Assembly (NCBI GenBank): GCA_902806595.1
Contig: CADCXC010000043.1
Coordinates: 682,001-746,000 of the forward strand
DNA length: 64,000 nucleotides
Reading direction: 5' to 3'
Source: Pyrenopolyporus hunteri
Lineage: Eukaryota > Ascomycota > Sordariomycetes > Xylariales > Hypoxylaceae
Translations under genes and position numbers: made by a program
Part shown: positions 34,155 to 44,200 of the stretch, in pieces
Numbering within the stretch: position 1 is the stretch's first letter
How the letters are laid out: each line of letters starts with the position of its first letter
Notes under the pieces: generated by a model
The model's input: only the letters and a program-made list of their open reading frames with translations
Database searches by the model: none
What the model was told of the DNA's origin: nothing

Positions 34155-34806
34155 TACCACAGCGGCAACCGGTGAGTGTAGACAACGGTTGTATATTTAA
34201 AAACGATTTCTTAATAATATAAATTTAGTTGGACGGCAATCGTTTTTCCTATGGCAACGATTTCTTATATAAAATGGAAATAATTCTCTAGTTTTTTTTT
34301 TTTTTTTTTTTTTACGTTATTACGGTTACGGAACGACTACGACTACATAATTACTTACCTAAATACCTACCTAGGTACCTACCTAAAATACTTATCTTAT
34401 CTCATAAAGATTTAGAAACCTAGAAAGAAACTTAGAGATTTAGAGACTCGGAGACTTAGAGACCTAGAGACTTGGACCTGGAAGGAGACTTGGAAAGAGA
34501 GATTTGGAGACCTAGAGACCTGGAGACCTGGAGACTTGGAGACTTAGAGGGAGACCTGGAAGGAGACCTGGAAGGAGACTTAGAAATATCATGAAAGAAA
34601 GAAAAAAAACTCGAACGTAAAATTGAAAAATAATTTCTTTATATATTATATTGTTACACAATATTTACGCGTCGTAATATTAAAAATAAAAATAAAAAAA
34701 CGCGTAAAATAATAAGAAATTATTTTTTAAAAAATAACGTTTTTTTATAGCTAACGTTTTTTAGGTATACAATCGTTTTTCATTCCCATAATTTGCCGCT
34801 ACGGTA
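34155..34806. mobile_element. MITE-like element with terminal inverted repeats
   Basis: About 650 bp, non-coding. The ends are inverted: TACCACAGCGGCAA at 34155-34168 and, on the other strand, TACCGTAGCGGCAA at 34806-34793 (12 of 14 match). Inside the ends a second inverted match continues (ACGGTTGTATATTTAAAAACG at the left, a diverged ACGATTGTATACCTAAAAAACG from the right). The interior has a T21-23 run, ACCTAGGT units, a purine minisatellite and A+T-rich arms. The size, the lack of coding and the inverted ends fit a miniature DNA transposon. Target duplication is unclear, though TA flanks are possible. Confidence 0.55.
34415..34590 (+). repeat. GAGACCTGGA-type purine minisatellite
   Basis: Degenerate tandem units of GAGACYTRG (8-10 bp, with insertions such as AAGGAGAC) repeated about fifteen to twenty times on the plus strand inside the inverted-repeat element. 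The strand is strongly biased for purines. It has no coding sense. Confidence 0.7.
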
Positions 34807-35047
34807 ATATATCGTACGGTCGATCAACGCCCTAGCACTTCCACGCGTATCACTGCGCCCTAGATTAGAGATCGAGATCTAAAGCACTTCTATCCCGGAG
34901 ACCACTTTTGATAGAATTAAAGCTTTTAAATATGGATAGTATTGACATAATCGCGCTTGATAATACCATTTTCTAATCTAATTACCACCTAGGGGCACTT
35001 TGGAGTTAAATACCTAATATCCAACGTCGGGGATCAATTAAACCATT

Positions 35048-36320
35048 CTATTCAGATTCTAACGTCGGCAGACCTTTGAGTACGTAAACGCCTACACCCA
35101 AGTGTTACGGATTAGCCAACACGAAGTTACGCATGAGATATCCCAGATCGAGAGGGACGTAAAGATCCAAAACTCACCATATGAATTCTCTTCATTATTC
35201 CAGCGGTCGACAACCTTGGTCCCGGCACTTTTACAGATTTCCGCAACTTTAGGATAAGGCCACTTGCCACTGCTGATGGCGCGGACCGTCTCCCCCTCCT
35301 TGATTTCGTATGTTTTACCCTCTACTCGCAACGATAGGTCTCGCTGAGCAACGTAAAAGCTCTCGTGCATGTATCTCTTAGCATTCCACCAGCCACAGAA
35401 CTCCCAGTCCTCGGCTTTGAAGACCTCCGCGCCTAAGAGCTGATTCGCGCAGTCGAGCCCGTTCAGGATAAAATCGCGGGATCTGTTACTCTCGTAAGAC
35501 AGGGTGATCTCCTCGTGCTTCTGGCATCCATCCACGGCTATGATCATTTGCATAGGTGGCGAAGGCGACCGATCCGCCCGAAAGAAGCGCGAAATTAAGG
35601 CGGATGCTTCGTCGGGAGTGAAGTTCGCGATGCTATTTCCCAGCCACAGCAGCGTAATGCGACCTTTCCGGTTACTTTTAGAATGTAGCCACTCGGCACA
35701 GTCTTCGTAGGTCCCCAGCAGACCTTGTATTTTGGTCTTCGAGCTCCCGGAGAAGAGGAGGAGGAGCTCGCGGATACTAGATCGGAGGGCGGCCCGGCTG
35801 ACGTCCAAGGCAAAATATTCGACGTTCTTGTGCTGTAGCTCTAATGTGCGGAGCAGTAATGCAGTCTTGCGCATGTTACTACACGCGATCAAGTTCGTTA
35901 GTTTCAATCTCTTTTCTTCATAAGAGCACTTATGTGTGTAGGTAGGTAGGTAGTTTACCCTGCCCCGAGTTCAATTATTGTCTCGCCCGAGGAGATCGAG
36001 TATGCGAGTCTGTTGATACAGCTAGAGAGCAGCTCCGTCTCTCTCTTGGCGGGATAGTACCATGGAGAGTCGAGAATGACGTCAAAGAGATGCAGGCCGC
36101 GTTCGTTCCACAATAGCAACGACGGTAATTCCTTTTCCTCCGATCCCAGACCGTCGACTATTTGCGGCACGAGGCCGACATCGTCCGTCCTTTGTCGGAT
36201 ATCATGAAGCTGGATACGTGCGACGGGTCGATGAGTGGCGGAAGCAGAGACGGAGGCGGATCGGTGCGACTCCGTACCAGGCCACACCGGAGAAAGGACG
36301 CTCACATCAGGTGTAGCCAT
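35048..36320 (-). CDS. EgtD/EasF-family SAM-dependent N-methyltransferase
   Basis: Amino-acid or alkaloid N-methyltransferase of the Methyltransf_33 family (EgtD, FgaMT/EasF). Exons: 36320-35959, 35878-35178 and 35091-35048, giving 368 aa. The start is MATPDVS at 36320; an earlier in-frame ATG (36368) is possible. The N-terminal part has WNERGLHLFDVI and SPWYYPAKRETELL, the substrate-side helix of the family. The SAM motif ELGAG-NMRKTALLL crosses intron 1. Further family marks are YFALDVSRAAL, GTYEDCAEWL, LLWLGNSIANFTPDEA and the MQMIIAVDGC strand. The third exon (GVYVLKGLPTLESE) restores the usual hydrophobic C-terminal strand; without that intron the protein would end in an unrelated tail. 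It is divergent from the amine oxidase gene and shares its promoter. By analogy with FsqC of the fumisoquin pathway it would put on the N-methyl group the oxidase then attacks. Confidence 0.88.
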
Positions 36321-36786
36321 TGTGTCTGTCCGACGATAGGTAGGTAGGGTTATGGCGTGTTTGGTCAAAAGGAACGTACTAGATAGGTTGGTGTAGGTAG
36401 GTACCTAGGGGGCATCAGCTGGTATGTTACTTACATGTAAGTAGGTACCATCCGAAGAGGTATGGATAAGTAATTCACAAACGATTGCCGGCGGATGATT
36501 TGGTAGCTTACCCGGGTCTGCGCCGAATACCGAATACGCTGTAATCGGTGCATGCGGGCCGAGTGCTCCACAAAACTCGAAGGAAGGCCGATTCGACACC
36601 CCCCCGAAGTCATCGGAGGGAAGGTGTGACGGTCAGCACACGTATTCGGTATTACCCGGCCTAGGCCGACTCTCACCTTGACTAAGAAGTGACAGAGACG
36701 TGAACGTAGAGAAATAGCGCTTTTGGGTTGTCAATCACTTTGGGAAGTTCAACATTCACAGAGTCATTTTCAGCAGACTTGGAATC
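36321..36786. promoter_or_regulatory. Divergent promoter of methyltransferase and amine oxidase genes
   Basis: 466-bp bidirectional promoter. CCGAATACCGAATACG at 36523-36538 is two CCGAATAC units overlapping by one base. Near 36641-36659 the opposite strand has the same element in decayed form (CGTATTCGGTATTACCCGG). The two groups face each other about 100 bp apart. On the minus strand the first group contains TCGGTATTCGG, which fits TCG-N5-CGR, the AflR site consensus. An AGGT run lies near 36340-36410. Confidence 0.55.
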
Positions 36787-38308
36787 ATGGCGAGTCCTCA
36801 ATCGATCATCATCATTGGTTCGGGTGTCTTTGGATGTAAGTCAATCGTCGTTGTCACCGTCATCACCGGCTTTACGAGACTATGGGGAGGATGTACTGAC
36901 GACCTCGACCGAGGGAACAGTGTCTACCGCTTATGCCATGATCAACGATGATGCATTTGCCCAGACATCGATAGTATTGGTTGACGGCTGGGACTTTGAG
37001 CCGTCTCAAGTTGCAAAGGACACTTCGGTAGGAAATCCGCGCTCGGCGAATTATGATACGTCGCGAGTCATCCGAAGCGAATACCCCCACGGCGCGTATG
37101 CAACACTTGCACGGGAAGCCCACCGTCAGTGGCGAGGAGTGTGGGGGGAGAACGGCCGTTACGTGGAGCGACGGCTGTTGATGTGCGCCCAAGGAAGCCC
37201 GTTGAGAGAGCCAAAGCGGCCCGGCGAGACGATCAACTATGTAAAGAATGCGTACGAGCTCAGCTGCAAATTGTCGGCGGCCGGCTTACAGGTACTCGAT
37301 TCCCTTTCTCAGATCCGTACCGAGCTCGGGGTAGCCGCCCCTCATCCGCCCGCCCACGAAATCGGAGAGGCGAAGGAGCTCCGCGGGTACATCTCCCGAG
37401 ACTCCGGATGGGCTAACAGCGGCGCTACCATGGAATGGCTCCGCCAGAAGGTTATCCAATCGGGGCGGGTCCAGACTCGCACGGGATACGTCCGGAGTCT
37501 CATTTATACAGACCAGGGATCCGAAGTCGGGGGAGTCCGTTTAGACGACGGAGCAGAACTGTTTGCCGACCTTACTATCGTTGCGGCGGGCAGCGACACG
37601 CCACGAGTGCTCGGAATAGACACGCTATGCGACGTGTACAGCGAGGTCATCGCCTATATCCAGCTTTCTCCAGACGAGTGCGCCCACTTTAAAAGTCTCG
37701 ACATGCCCATCATGGTCAATGCCACTCGCTGCGTTTTCGCGATCGCCCCGGACAGCGAGGGCTTCATTAAGCTAGGGAAATTCTCGCACAGCGGGTTGGT
37801 AGACGTTCGCGAGTGCGCTGGGATCACCGTTGGCCCTCGACCACATCGCACAAAGCTGAGCGACCAATGGAACGACTCCCAATTCGGCTGGGGAGGCGAC
37901 GTCGACCTGTCTAAGGAGCTGGATGAGCCGGCCAGGGAAACGCTGGCGGATTACCGGGCTTTTCTGAAAGAGTTCTTTGGCGGCTCGAGCAACGGGTCGA
38001 AGGGGGGTACGGGCTCGTTCGAGGACATTTCAACCCGGCCGTTTGCTAAGATCCGCCGATGCTGGTATACCGATACGCCCTCGACGGACTTCATCATCGA
38101 CTATCATCCGAAGTCTTCCGGCACTCTCTTCGTAGCTTCCGGTGGCTCCGACCACGCGTACAAGTTCCTACCGGTAATCGGAGAGAAGATTGCTGCCATA
38201 GTCCTACAAGGTCGAAGCGTGCCAGGCAAGGCGAACGAGGATACCAATTTAGCGTCACTGCGGAAAGTCTGGCGCTTCCCGAGCACATGTATACCAAACA
38301 ATGTTTAG
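36787..38308 (+). CDS. MSOX/FAOX-type flavin amine oxidase (FsqB-like)
   Basis: FAD-dependent amine oxidase of the sarcosine oxidase / fructosyl amino acid oxidase family (478 aa). Exons are 36787-36835 and 36921-38308. The joint gives IIIIGSGVFGLSTAYAM, the dinucleotide-binding fold at residues 7-23. NYDTSRVIRSEYPHGAYATLAREA is the FAD-contact region seen in fungal FAOX proteins. RRCWYTDTPSTDFIIDYHP carries Cys397, at the place where this family ties FAD covalently to cysteine. It is followed by LFVASGGSDHAYKFLPVIGE, the C-terminal FAD motif. The family oxidises a C-N bond to an imine with O2. FsqB uses this chemistry on an N-methyl group to close an isoquinoline ring. Its pairing with an N-methyltransferase and a phenol hydroxylase here is why I favour that role; a plain amino-acid or sarcosine oxidase is the alternative. 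Confidence 0.87.
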
Positions 38309-38883
38309 TTGTACTATATAGGTACCTACCTGACCTACTAGATATATACCTAGGTACCTAGGTAGCGTTTTGGTTTCATTCGTCCGCCTGGGTAGAATTG
38401 GCTTCGCGAGGAGGGGGGCGGCCCCGACTATAACGAAAGCGTTTTATTATAAAAAGACTTGCAATGTTATGGAGTCCATCCTTATCATCGTTAGACCTAG
38501 CCATAATGAAATGCAGAATCTATAAAATATAAATGCATCGCTTAATAATTGAAGAGCAGGTGTAGGTAATTGATTTGGGATCTAAGTGGGAGGAAGAGTT
38601 CCCCGTTTACTGAAGTGTCCATCACTGGAAAACCCAATCGGAGGGTAGTTGTGGGGGTTTCGGCGCCTCATCCAGCCTATGAATCCCCTGTCAGAGGCAC
38701 TAGAGTTCGAGTTCAGTGGCATTTGACGCGTCATGCGGGAATTTTCACCGGAAACATCTTCAACTATCTGAATAACAACAAACAGTAATTCATACATCAT
38801 GACGCTTAGTCCGAAATACTAAATGATAATCGCTGTTACGAAGCCGCTCATCCCGTCTCCCCACTGCGCATCCAATTATTATT
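38309..38883. other. Convergent 3' interval
   Basis: About 575 bp between the stops of the oxidase and amidohydrolase genes. It contains an AGGTACCTAGGTA run (38325-38365). No gene is seen. If the amidohydrolase ends at 38999 instead, the interval is longer. Confidence 0.4.
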
Positions 38884-40779
38884 TTACCATATATTCCTCG
38901 TCGGTCCACGCGTCGTCTCCGTGGTAAATAGCCGGCGGTTTTGCGTCAGAAATCGGATAACATGGACGAAACTACCTTTCGAAGCCGAGCGTCGTAGGCT
39001 AAAACCGAATGTAATAAAGCCTGCACACCGTCCTCGCTGGTCGCGAAAGCTAGTTAGCGTTTTGTCTACGAACGGGATACTCAGAAAGAAGATAGTTGCC
39101 ATGTCATACCATTGTTCTTTGCTCGTATACTCCTCGGGCGCATGGCTTATCCCGTCTCGGCTGGGAACGAAGATCATGGCGGTGGGTACTTTGGTCGCCG
39201 TCAGAGCGCTATCGTGGCCGGCGAAAGAATCCAACCGCATTACGTTGTCCGACCCGACCAACCCCTCGGAGGCCGAAGCGACGCAAGCGACGGCCGTCGC
39301 GTCGAACCGGACGGCCGGGCTGTGCCAGACCTGTTCGAGCGCAAACGTGATCTTGGGGTTCTCCTTCATAGCCTTGTCCATGTTGGCCCGGAGCTCATTT
39401 TCCATCTGGTCGAGCACCATCGCCGACGGATGGCGCAAGTCGATCGTGAAGTGGGCGTGGCCGGGTACGGTATTGGATGAGCTTCGTTCTAGTTCGAGTA
39501 CGCCGACCGTAGCAAACGCGCCGTGAATCCGAGCCGAGGCATCCAGGGCAGCAACTATCTTCGCCGACGCCACCATCGCGTCGGCGCGCGTGGCCATAGG
39601 CGTCGACCCGGCGTGCGCCCGCTCTCCCGTGCAAGTGACGTTGTACCACTTGATGCCCTGGATACCTTCGACGATCCCGATGCGCTTCTTCTGACGTTCG
39701 AGACGCGTGTTCTGTTCTATGTGCAACTCGAAGTGGCCGCTGAGGGGATTGCTCCGGTAGTCGGCAGCGTGGGAACCAAGGTATCCGATACGCTTCAGCT
39801 CGTCCGCCATAGTGATGGAAGGAGAGTTGTCGTCGCGGAGTAACATCTGTTGGGCCGCCGCGAGCGACGAGTGGCCGGACCAAACCGCCGAACCAGTGCA
39901 GCCAGAGGTAAATCGAGCACCTTCCCTGGAACGCAAAAAGAATTATCGTTAGCCCTCGTATACCTACTTAGGAGGTACGCATGACAGAAAGCGAAGGCCC
40001 CGGGTTTTGGATATTGGGTAGGTTAGTTACTCATTTGTCCAGTTCACCGCGGCTATAGGCGCGTAGGTTTTTATCCCAGATTCCCGAATGGTTCTTAGGA
40101 CCTCTAACGCCCCAATGACACCAAGAATCCCATCAAAGCGTCCTCCTATCATCGGGCTCGATTAGCGCTCTATACAACCTCAGTAGAAGGTTCTTGACAA
40201 TTTAATACTCACCAGCGGGCTGCGTATCCAGATGGCTTCCCATCGCGATCGGAGCTAGGTCCATGTTATGCCCGGGCAAAACCGCAAAGATGTTTCCCAC
40301 CTCGTCTACGTTTACCTGACAGCCCAGATCCTGAGCGGACCGCCTGAACCAGTCCCGAACTAGCTTATCGTCGTCACATAGGGCTACTCGCGCCATTCCG
40401 GTAGTGCCTGGAATGTTGCCCCAGCGGGCAGTCGTCATGATATCATGGTAGAGCCTCTCTCCGTTGACACGGATTCTAGTCAGTTCAAGTTGCTGTTGGG
40501 CTGCTCCTATAACCATAAAATTTAGCGAGTCTTTGCTTGAATCGCTCTATCCTCTGGGATCGGCGCTTACCATTAGACGCGACGATCGACGATTTAGCCC
40601 ATGATTTTGCGGCGCGAGACCCGAAATGTATGTCCTTGTTTAACGGGTTATGCGTAGGAGTAGTACGATAGTCTGTGAACGCAGGTTAGGTAAGTACGGA
40701 ACCAAGATTAAGAAAGAAAAAAAGAAAAAGGCTATTAACACATACAATCAGTCATTGTAGAGTGTGATAGCGTCATCAT
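38884..40779 (-). CDS. M20-family amidohydrolase (N-carbamoyl-amino-acid hydrolase / allantoate amidohydrolase type)
   Basis: Binuclear-zinc amidase of the M20 hydantoinase/carbamoylase group. Exons: 40779-40746, 40672-40571, 40506-40213, 40145-40031 and 39925-38884 (528 aa). The first exon is the weakest call. The motifs are complete: ARWGNIPGTTGMARVAL, GSHLDTQPAGGRFDGILGV (metal His and Asp), NWTNEEGARF (metal/catalytic Glu pair), GHFELHIEQ, ERAHAGSTPM, TIDLRHPS and DSFAGHDSALTA..VPTAMIFVPSRDGISHAPEE (metal His). Relatives end soon after YDMATIFFL, so the last 75 residues may not be real. A possible intron there would end the gene at 38999. Such enzymes hydrolyse N-carbamoyl or amide bonds of amino-acid-like molecules; here it could release, trim or deprotect the peptide product. 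It is divergent from the NRPS gene. Confidence 0.82.
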
Positions 40780-41238
40780 GAAAATAATTGCATATCAGAG
40801 TACCATCAGGACTGGTATCTCGGGTGAAAGACCGCCGTAGAGTGTGTATTTGGTCTCTCCAAAATGGTTTGTTTGGGCCCAATGTTTCTTGGTTGGTAAG
40901 GGGCGTGAAGTCGGTTTCGGCCCCGATTTTGCCGATAGTAATTCGGAGGTCAGATTTCGGGGATCGTGGAGGACAGCACAGGAATGACTCGGCCCGAACT
41001 TAGAGGCCCCCGGGCTAACTCCGATGTCAGCAAAACACAAGGGCTGCCTCTCATTTATACTATTTTCCTCTCTTCTTCACGAGGTGGTGGATTGATCGAA
41101 TAATCGCCAGCTCCAGTAGAGAGGTCATCATCATCATCACCACCATCATCACCATCATCACCATCATCACCATCATCACCATCATCACCATCATCACCAT
41201 CATCACCATCATCACCATCATCACCATCATCAAACAAC
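40780..41238. promoter_or_regulatory. Divergent promoter of amidohydrolase and NRPS genes
   Basis: 459-bp bidirectional promoter. CGG/CCG words are crowded at 40910-41000 (GTCGGTTTCGGCCCCGA, AATTCGG, TTTCGGGG and TCGGCCCGAAC at 40989-40999), but no complete CCGAATAY pair is present. The NRPS side ends in the CAT/CAC repeat that reaches the start codon. Confidence 0.45.
41126..41236 (+). repeat. CATCATCAC nonamer repeat abutting the NRPS start codon
   Basis: About eleven to twelve copies of CATCATCAC (with a CACCACCAT variant at the left) end 3-10 bp before the ATG of the NRPS gene, so they lie in its 5' leader. The opposite strand could encode an Asp-Gly-Asp or Met-Val-Met run, but there is no gene context for that. 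Confidence 0.8.
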
Positions 41239-44200
41239 ATGCCATTACTTACGGACGGTTACGATAGCGACGGGAGGGATACCCCGGATGGCATCTCGCC
41301 CCACGATATACGACGTAATGAGAATCTGACGTGTACTTTTCCTCTGTCGACCGTTGATGAGGAGTCGGAAAGCGGTCCGTCTTCGATTCGCATTGCATAC
41401 GAAGATTCGGAAACAGTCTATTCAGTATGTGAAGAATTAGGCTATACGCCAGCCACGGTGGTGAAGGTTGGATGGCTACTGGTTCTTTACGCCTACACCA
41501 GGCATGAAACGGTATTTTTCGATACTTTGACGCCCAGCGAACAGAAGGGGAGGAACTCCACGGCCTCGGAAGCTTCATCCGTGTGTCTTCTTAACCTCTC
41601 TCGAACCCAGACACCCAGAGAAATTTTTGAACAAATACAAAATCCGCAGAAAAAGGATCGAAGTGGTCAAGGGTCGAATCACTTCGTTCTCGATACGGCT
41701 GTGGAAATATATGGAGGGGATGTCCCTATTTATGATGACGGGAGCTCTATACAAAACTTAGACAAGGTATGCTATTCAAATTCCCACCTCTCGCCCCAAA
41801 AACGCCTCGACAAAAATCAAAAATGAGTGTAGAAGCTAAGAGTCACGTCAAGTATGTAATCCGCATGAGAGTTAGGACGGGAAAGCCAGATATTCAGTTA
41901 GATCTGGATTACTCTAGTTCAATTGGGACCGAACTAGCCCATCGTGTTGGACGCACTTACCAAACAATTCTCCATTCTATCCTATTACATCCCGACCAAC
42001 CATTGTCCAGCGTCGAAACTCTCAGCGAGCAGGACCGGTCGCAGATCTCGAGATGGAACGAGAACGTACCGCCCGCCCTTCACCAAAGGCTACACCACGC
42101 CTTCGCGGAGAAAGCGTTGGATAATCCGGAGGCGCCGGCTATCGTCTCCTGGGATGGTATCTGGACGTATTCCGAGTTGGACGATGCTTCTACGAGCGTG
42201 GCGGGATATCTTCTGGGCTCGTGCGATGTTCCCGAGACTTCGGCCACAATTTTATCTTGCTTCGAAAGGTCAGGGTACGCCGTCGTCGCAATGCTCGCGA
42301 TTCTGAAGGCGGGATTCACCTGCGTTCCCTTAGACCCTACCGAGGACGGCGAGATAACGCTCGAAAAAGTCGCCAGCGACGCCTCCCCGAGCGTCGCCTG
42401 CGTCTCTGCTGCTCAGGCCCACCGGTTTGCGGCTTTCAAAGGGAAAGTGGTGATCGTGGACGCGGAATTGGTAAGCGGCCTCGAACACGCGAAGGAGAGC
42501 AGCAGCAGCGCCACCAAGCCCGCCGGACGTCCCGGAAACGACGTCGCCTTCATCCAATATACCGCCGGAGTAAGCGGGCCTCCCAAGGCTGTCATTCAAG
42601 GGCACGCCGGCCTATACACGGGAATCCTCGCGCAAGGCCAGGCGATGGGATACGACATCGACTCGAGAATCTTGCACTCGGCGGGCTACGTCAGCCTCGT
42701 CGGAATATCGGAGGTCTTCGGAGCATTTTTCTACGGCGGATGCGTCGTCATCCTGCCCGAAGAACATACCGTCGAAAGTCAGGTCGATCTAATCAACGAC
42801 CAAGAAGTAACCCACGCATGTCTAACGCCTACGGGCGCTAGATCGCTAGACCCCGCCGACCTGTGGCAGCTTTCGACAGTGGCGCTCGGCGGCGAAGCCC
42901 TGACCTCCGACGATATCGAAAAATGGGCGGGAGTTGGGTTAGAGTTGATCAGGGCGTACGGAACTATCGAGACCTCGGTCTACATCTCGGCATCCCAAGC
43001 CCCGTCACCGCATGTGTTCGACCCGGCGAATCTCGGAGCACCTTTCGTCGCGTCCACCTGGGTGGTCGATCCAGAAGACGTGCAGAAACTGGTTCCTATC
43101 GGAGCCGTTGGCGAATTGGTAATCGGAGGCCCGACCCTAGCTCTCGGGTACCTCAACGATCCGGTGCAAACGTCCAAAAGCTTCATTACCAACCCGAGTT
43201 GGGCCCCGTCAGCCGCGAACGGCGCGGTTCAACGGTTCTTCGTTACGGGAGATTTAGTAAGGCATCTCGGGAACGGCGAATTGGCGTTTTGCGGGAGGAA
43301 AAGCCAGGTCACAGAGAACAACAAGGTCAAAAGGCAGGCTAAAAGAGATCTCAGGGCTGGAGGAGGACCTAACGGACACTTCAATCCGGTGGTTGCGGTC
43401 CCGGCATTCAGCTTGATCGACGCGACCGATTCTTTGGCCCCGATTTTGGCCCAGGTCGCCGCCTCATGCAACATCGGCGAGCACCTGATCGAGGACATAT
43501 ATCCTAGCACTCCCATTCAAGAGAGCTTGTTCGCTCTGTCGACCAAGCATCCTGGCGCCTTTGTTCAGCAGCATGTCTACGAGCTCCCCGCGGACCTAGA
43601 CCTTGAGAGGTTCCGCAACGCTTGGGGACAATCTTTCCTCCAGTCTCCGGTTCTAAGAACGAGGCTCGTCATGATGGACAACTCGACACAACTCGTGCAG
43701 GTAGTAGTCAAGGAAGAACCAGAGTGCCTTCGCGTCCCTGATTTGGAATCCTATTTAAAAGAAGACCAAGCGAATGCGATGGGGCTAGGCGCTCCCCTTG
43801 TTCGATATGCGATAGCGGCTGGATCAGGTAACCGGGGGAAGAAGGACGAGAAGCCGCACCTAGTCCTAACCATGCACCACGCCGTCTACGACGGGTGGAC
43901 GTTAGATCTACTCTTCCGTCACGTCAAACAGAACTACGAGAATAGTAGCTCCTCCATACCATCGCCATCAGCATCACCTAGCGGGATCGTCGGGTTCAAT
44001 ACTTTCGTCAAACACATCCAAGGCCTCGACCAGGCGCGGCTCGACCAATTCTGGGTTAATCAACTTGAAAACGCTAGCGCTACCTTCTTCCCGGTTCTCC
44101 CCGCGTCTACCTATCTCCCAAATCCCGACGACACCTACGTCCGGAGCGTGAAATTCCAGCGTCGCGAGGGCTCCATCATCACCGCTTCTTCGCTCGTACG

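Larger units (their letters stand above)
33754..35047. other. Convergent interval with a small inverted-repeat element
   Basis: 1.3 kb between the 3' ends of the monooxygenase and methyltransferase genes. It has no gene. Half of it is the terminal-inverted-repeat element at 34155-34806, and the rest looks unremarkable. Confidence 0.5.

Noticed and set aside
41055..41245. Open frames encoding Asp-Gly-Asp or Met-Val-Met repeats on the minus strand
   Set aside because: They are translations of the CATCATCAC microsatellite in the NRPS leader, with no gene context.
42221..42841. 206-codon open frame within the NRPS, and similar long frames at 30454, 37129 and 39395
   Set aside because: They lie in other frames over motif-bearing genes and show the Arg-rich composition of G+C-rich shadow frames.
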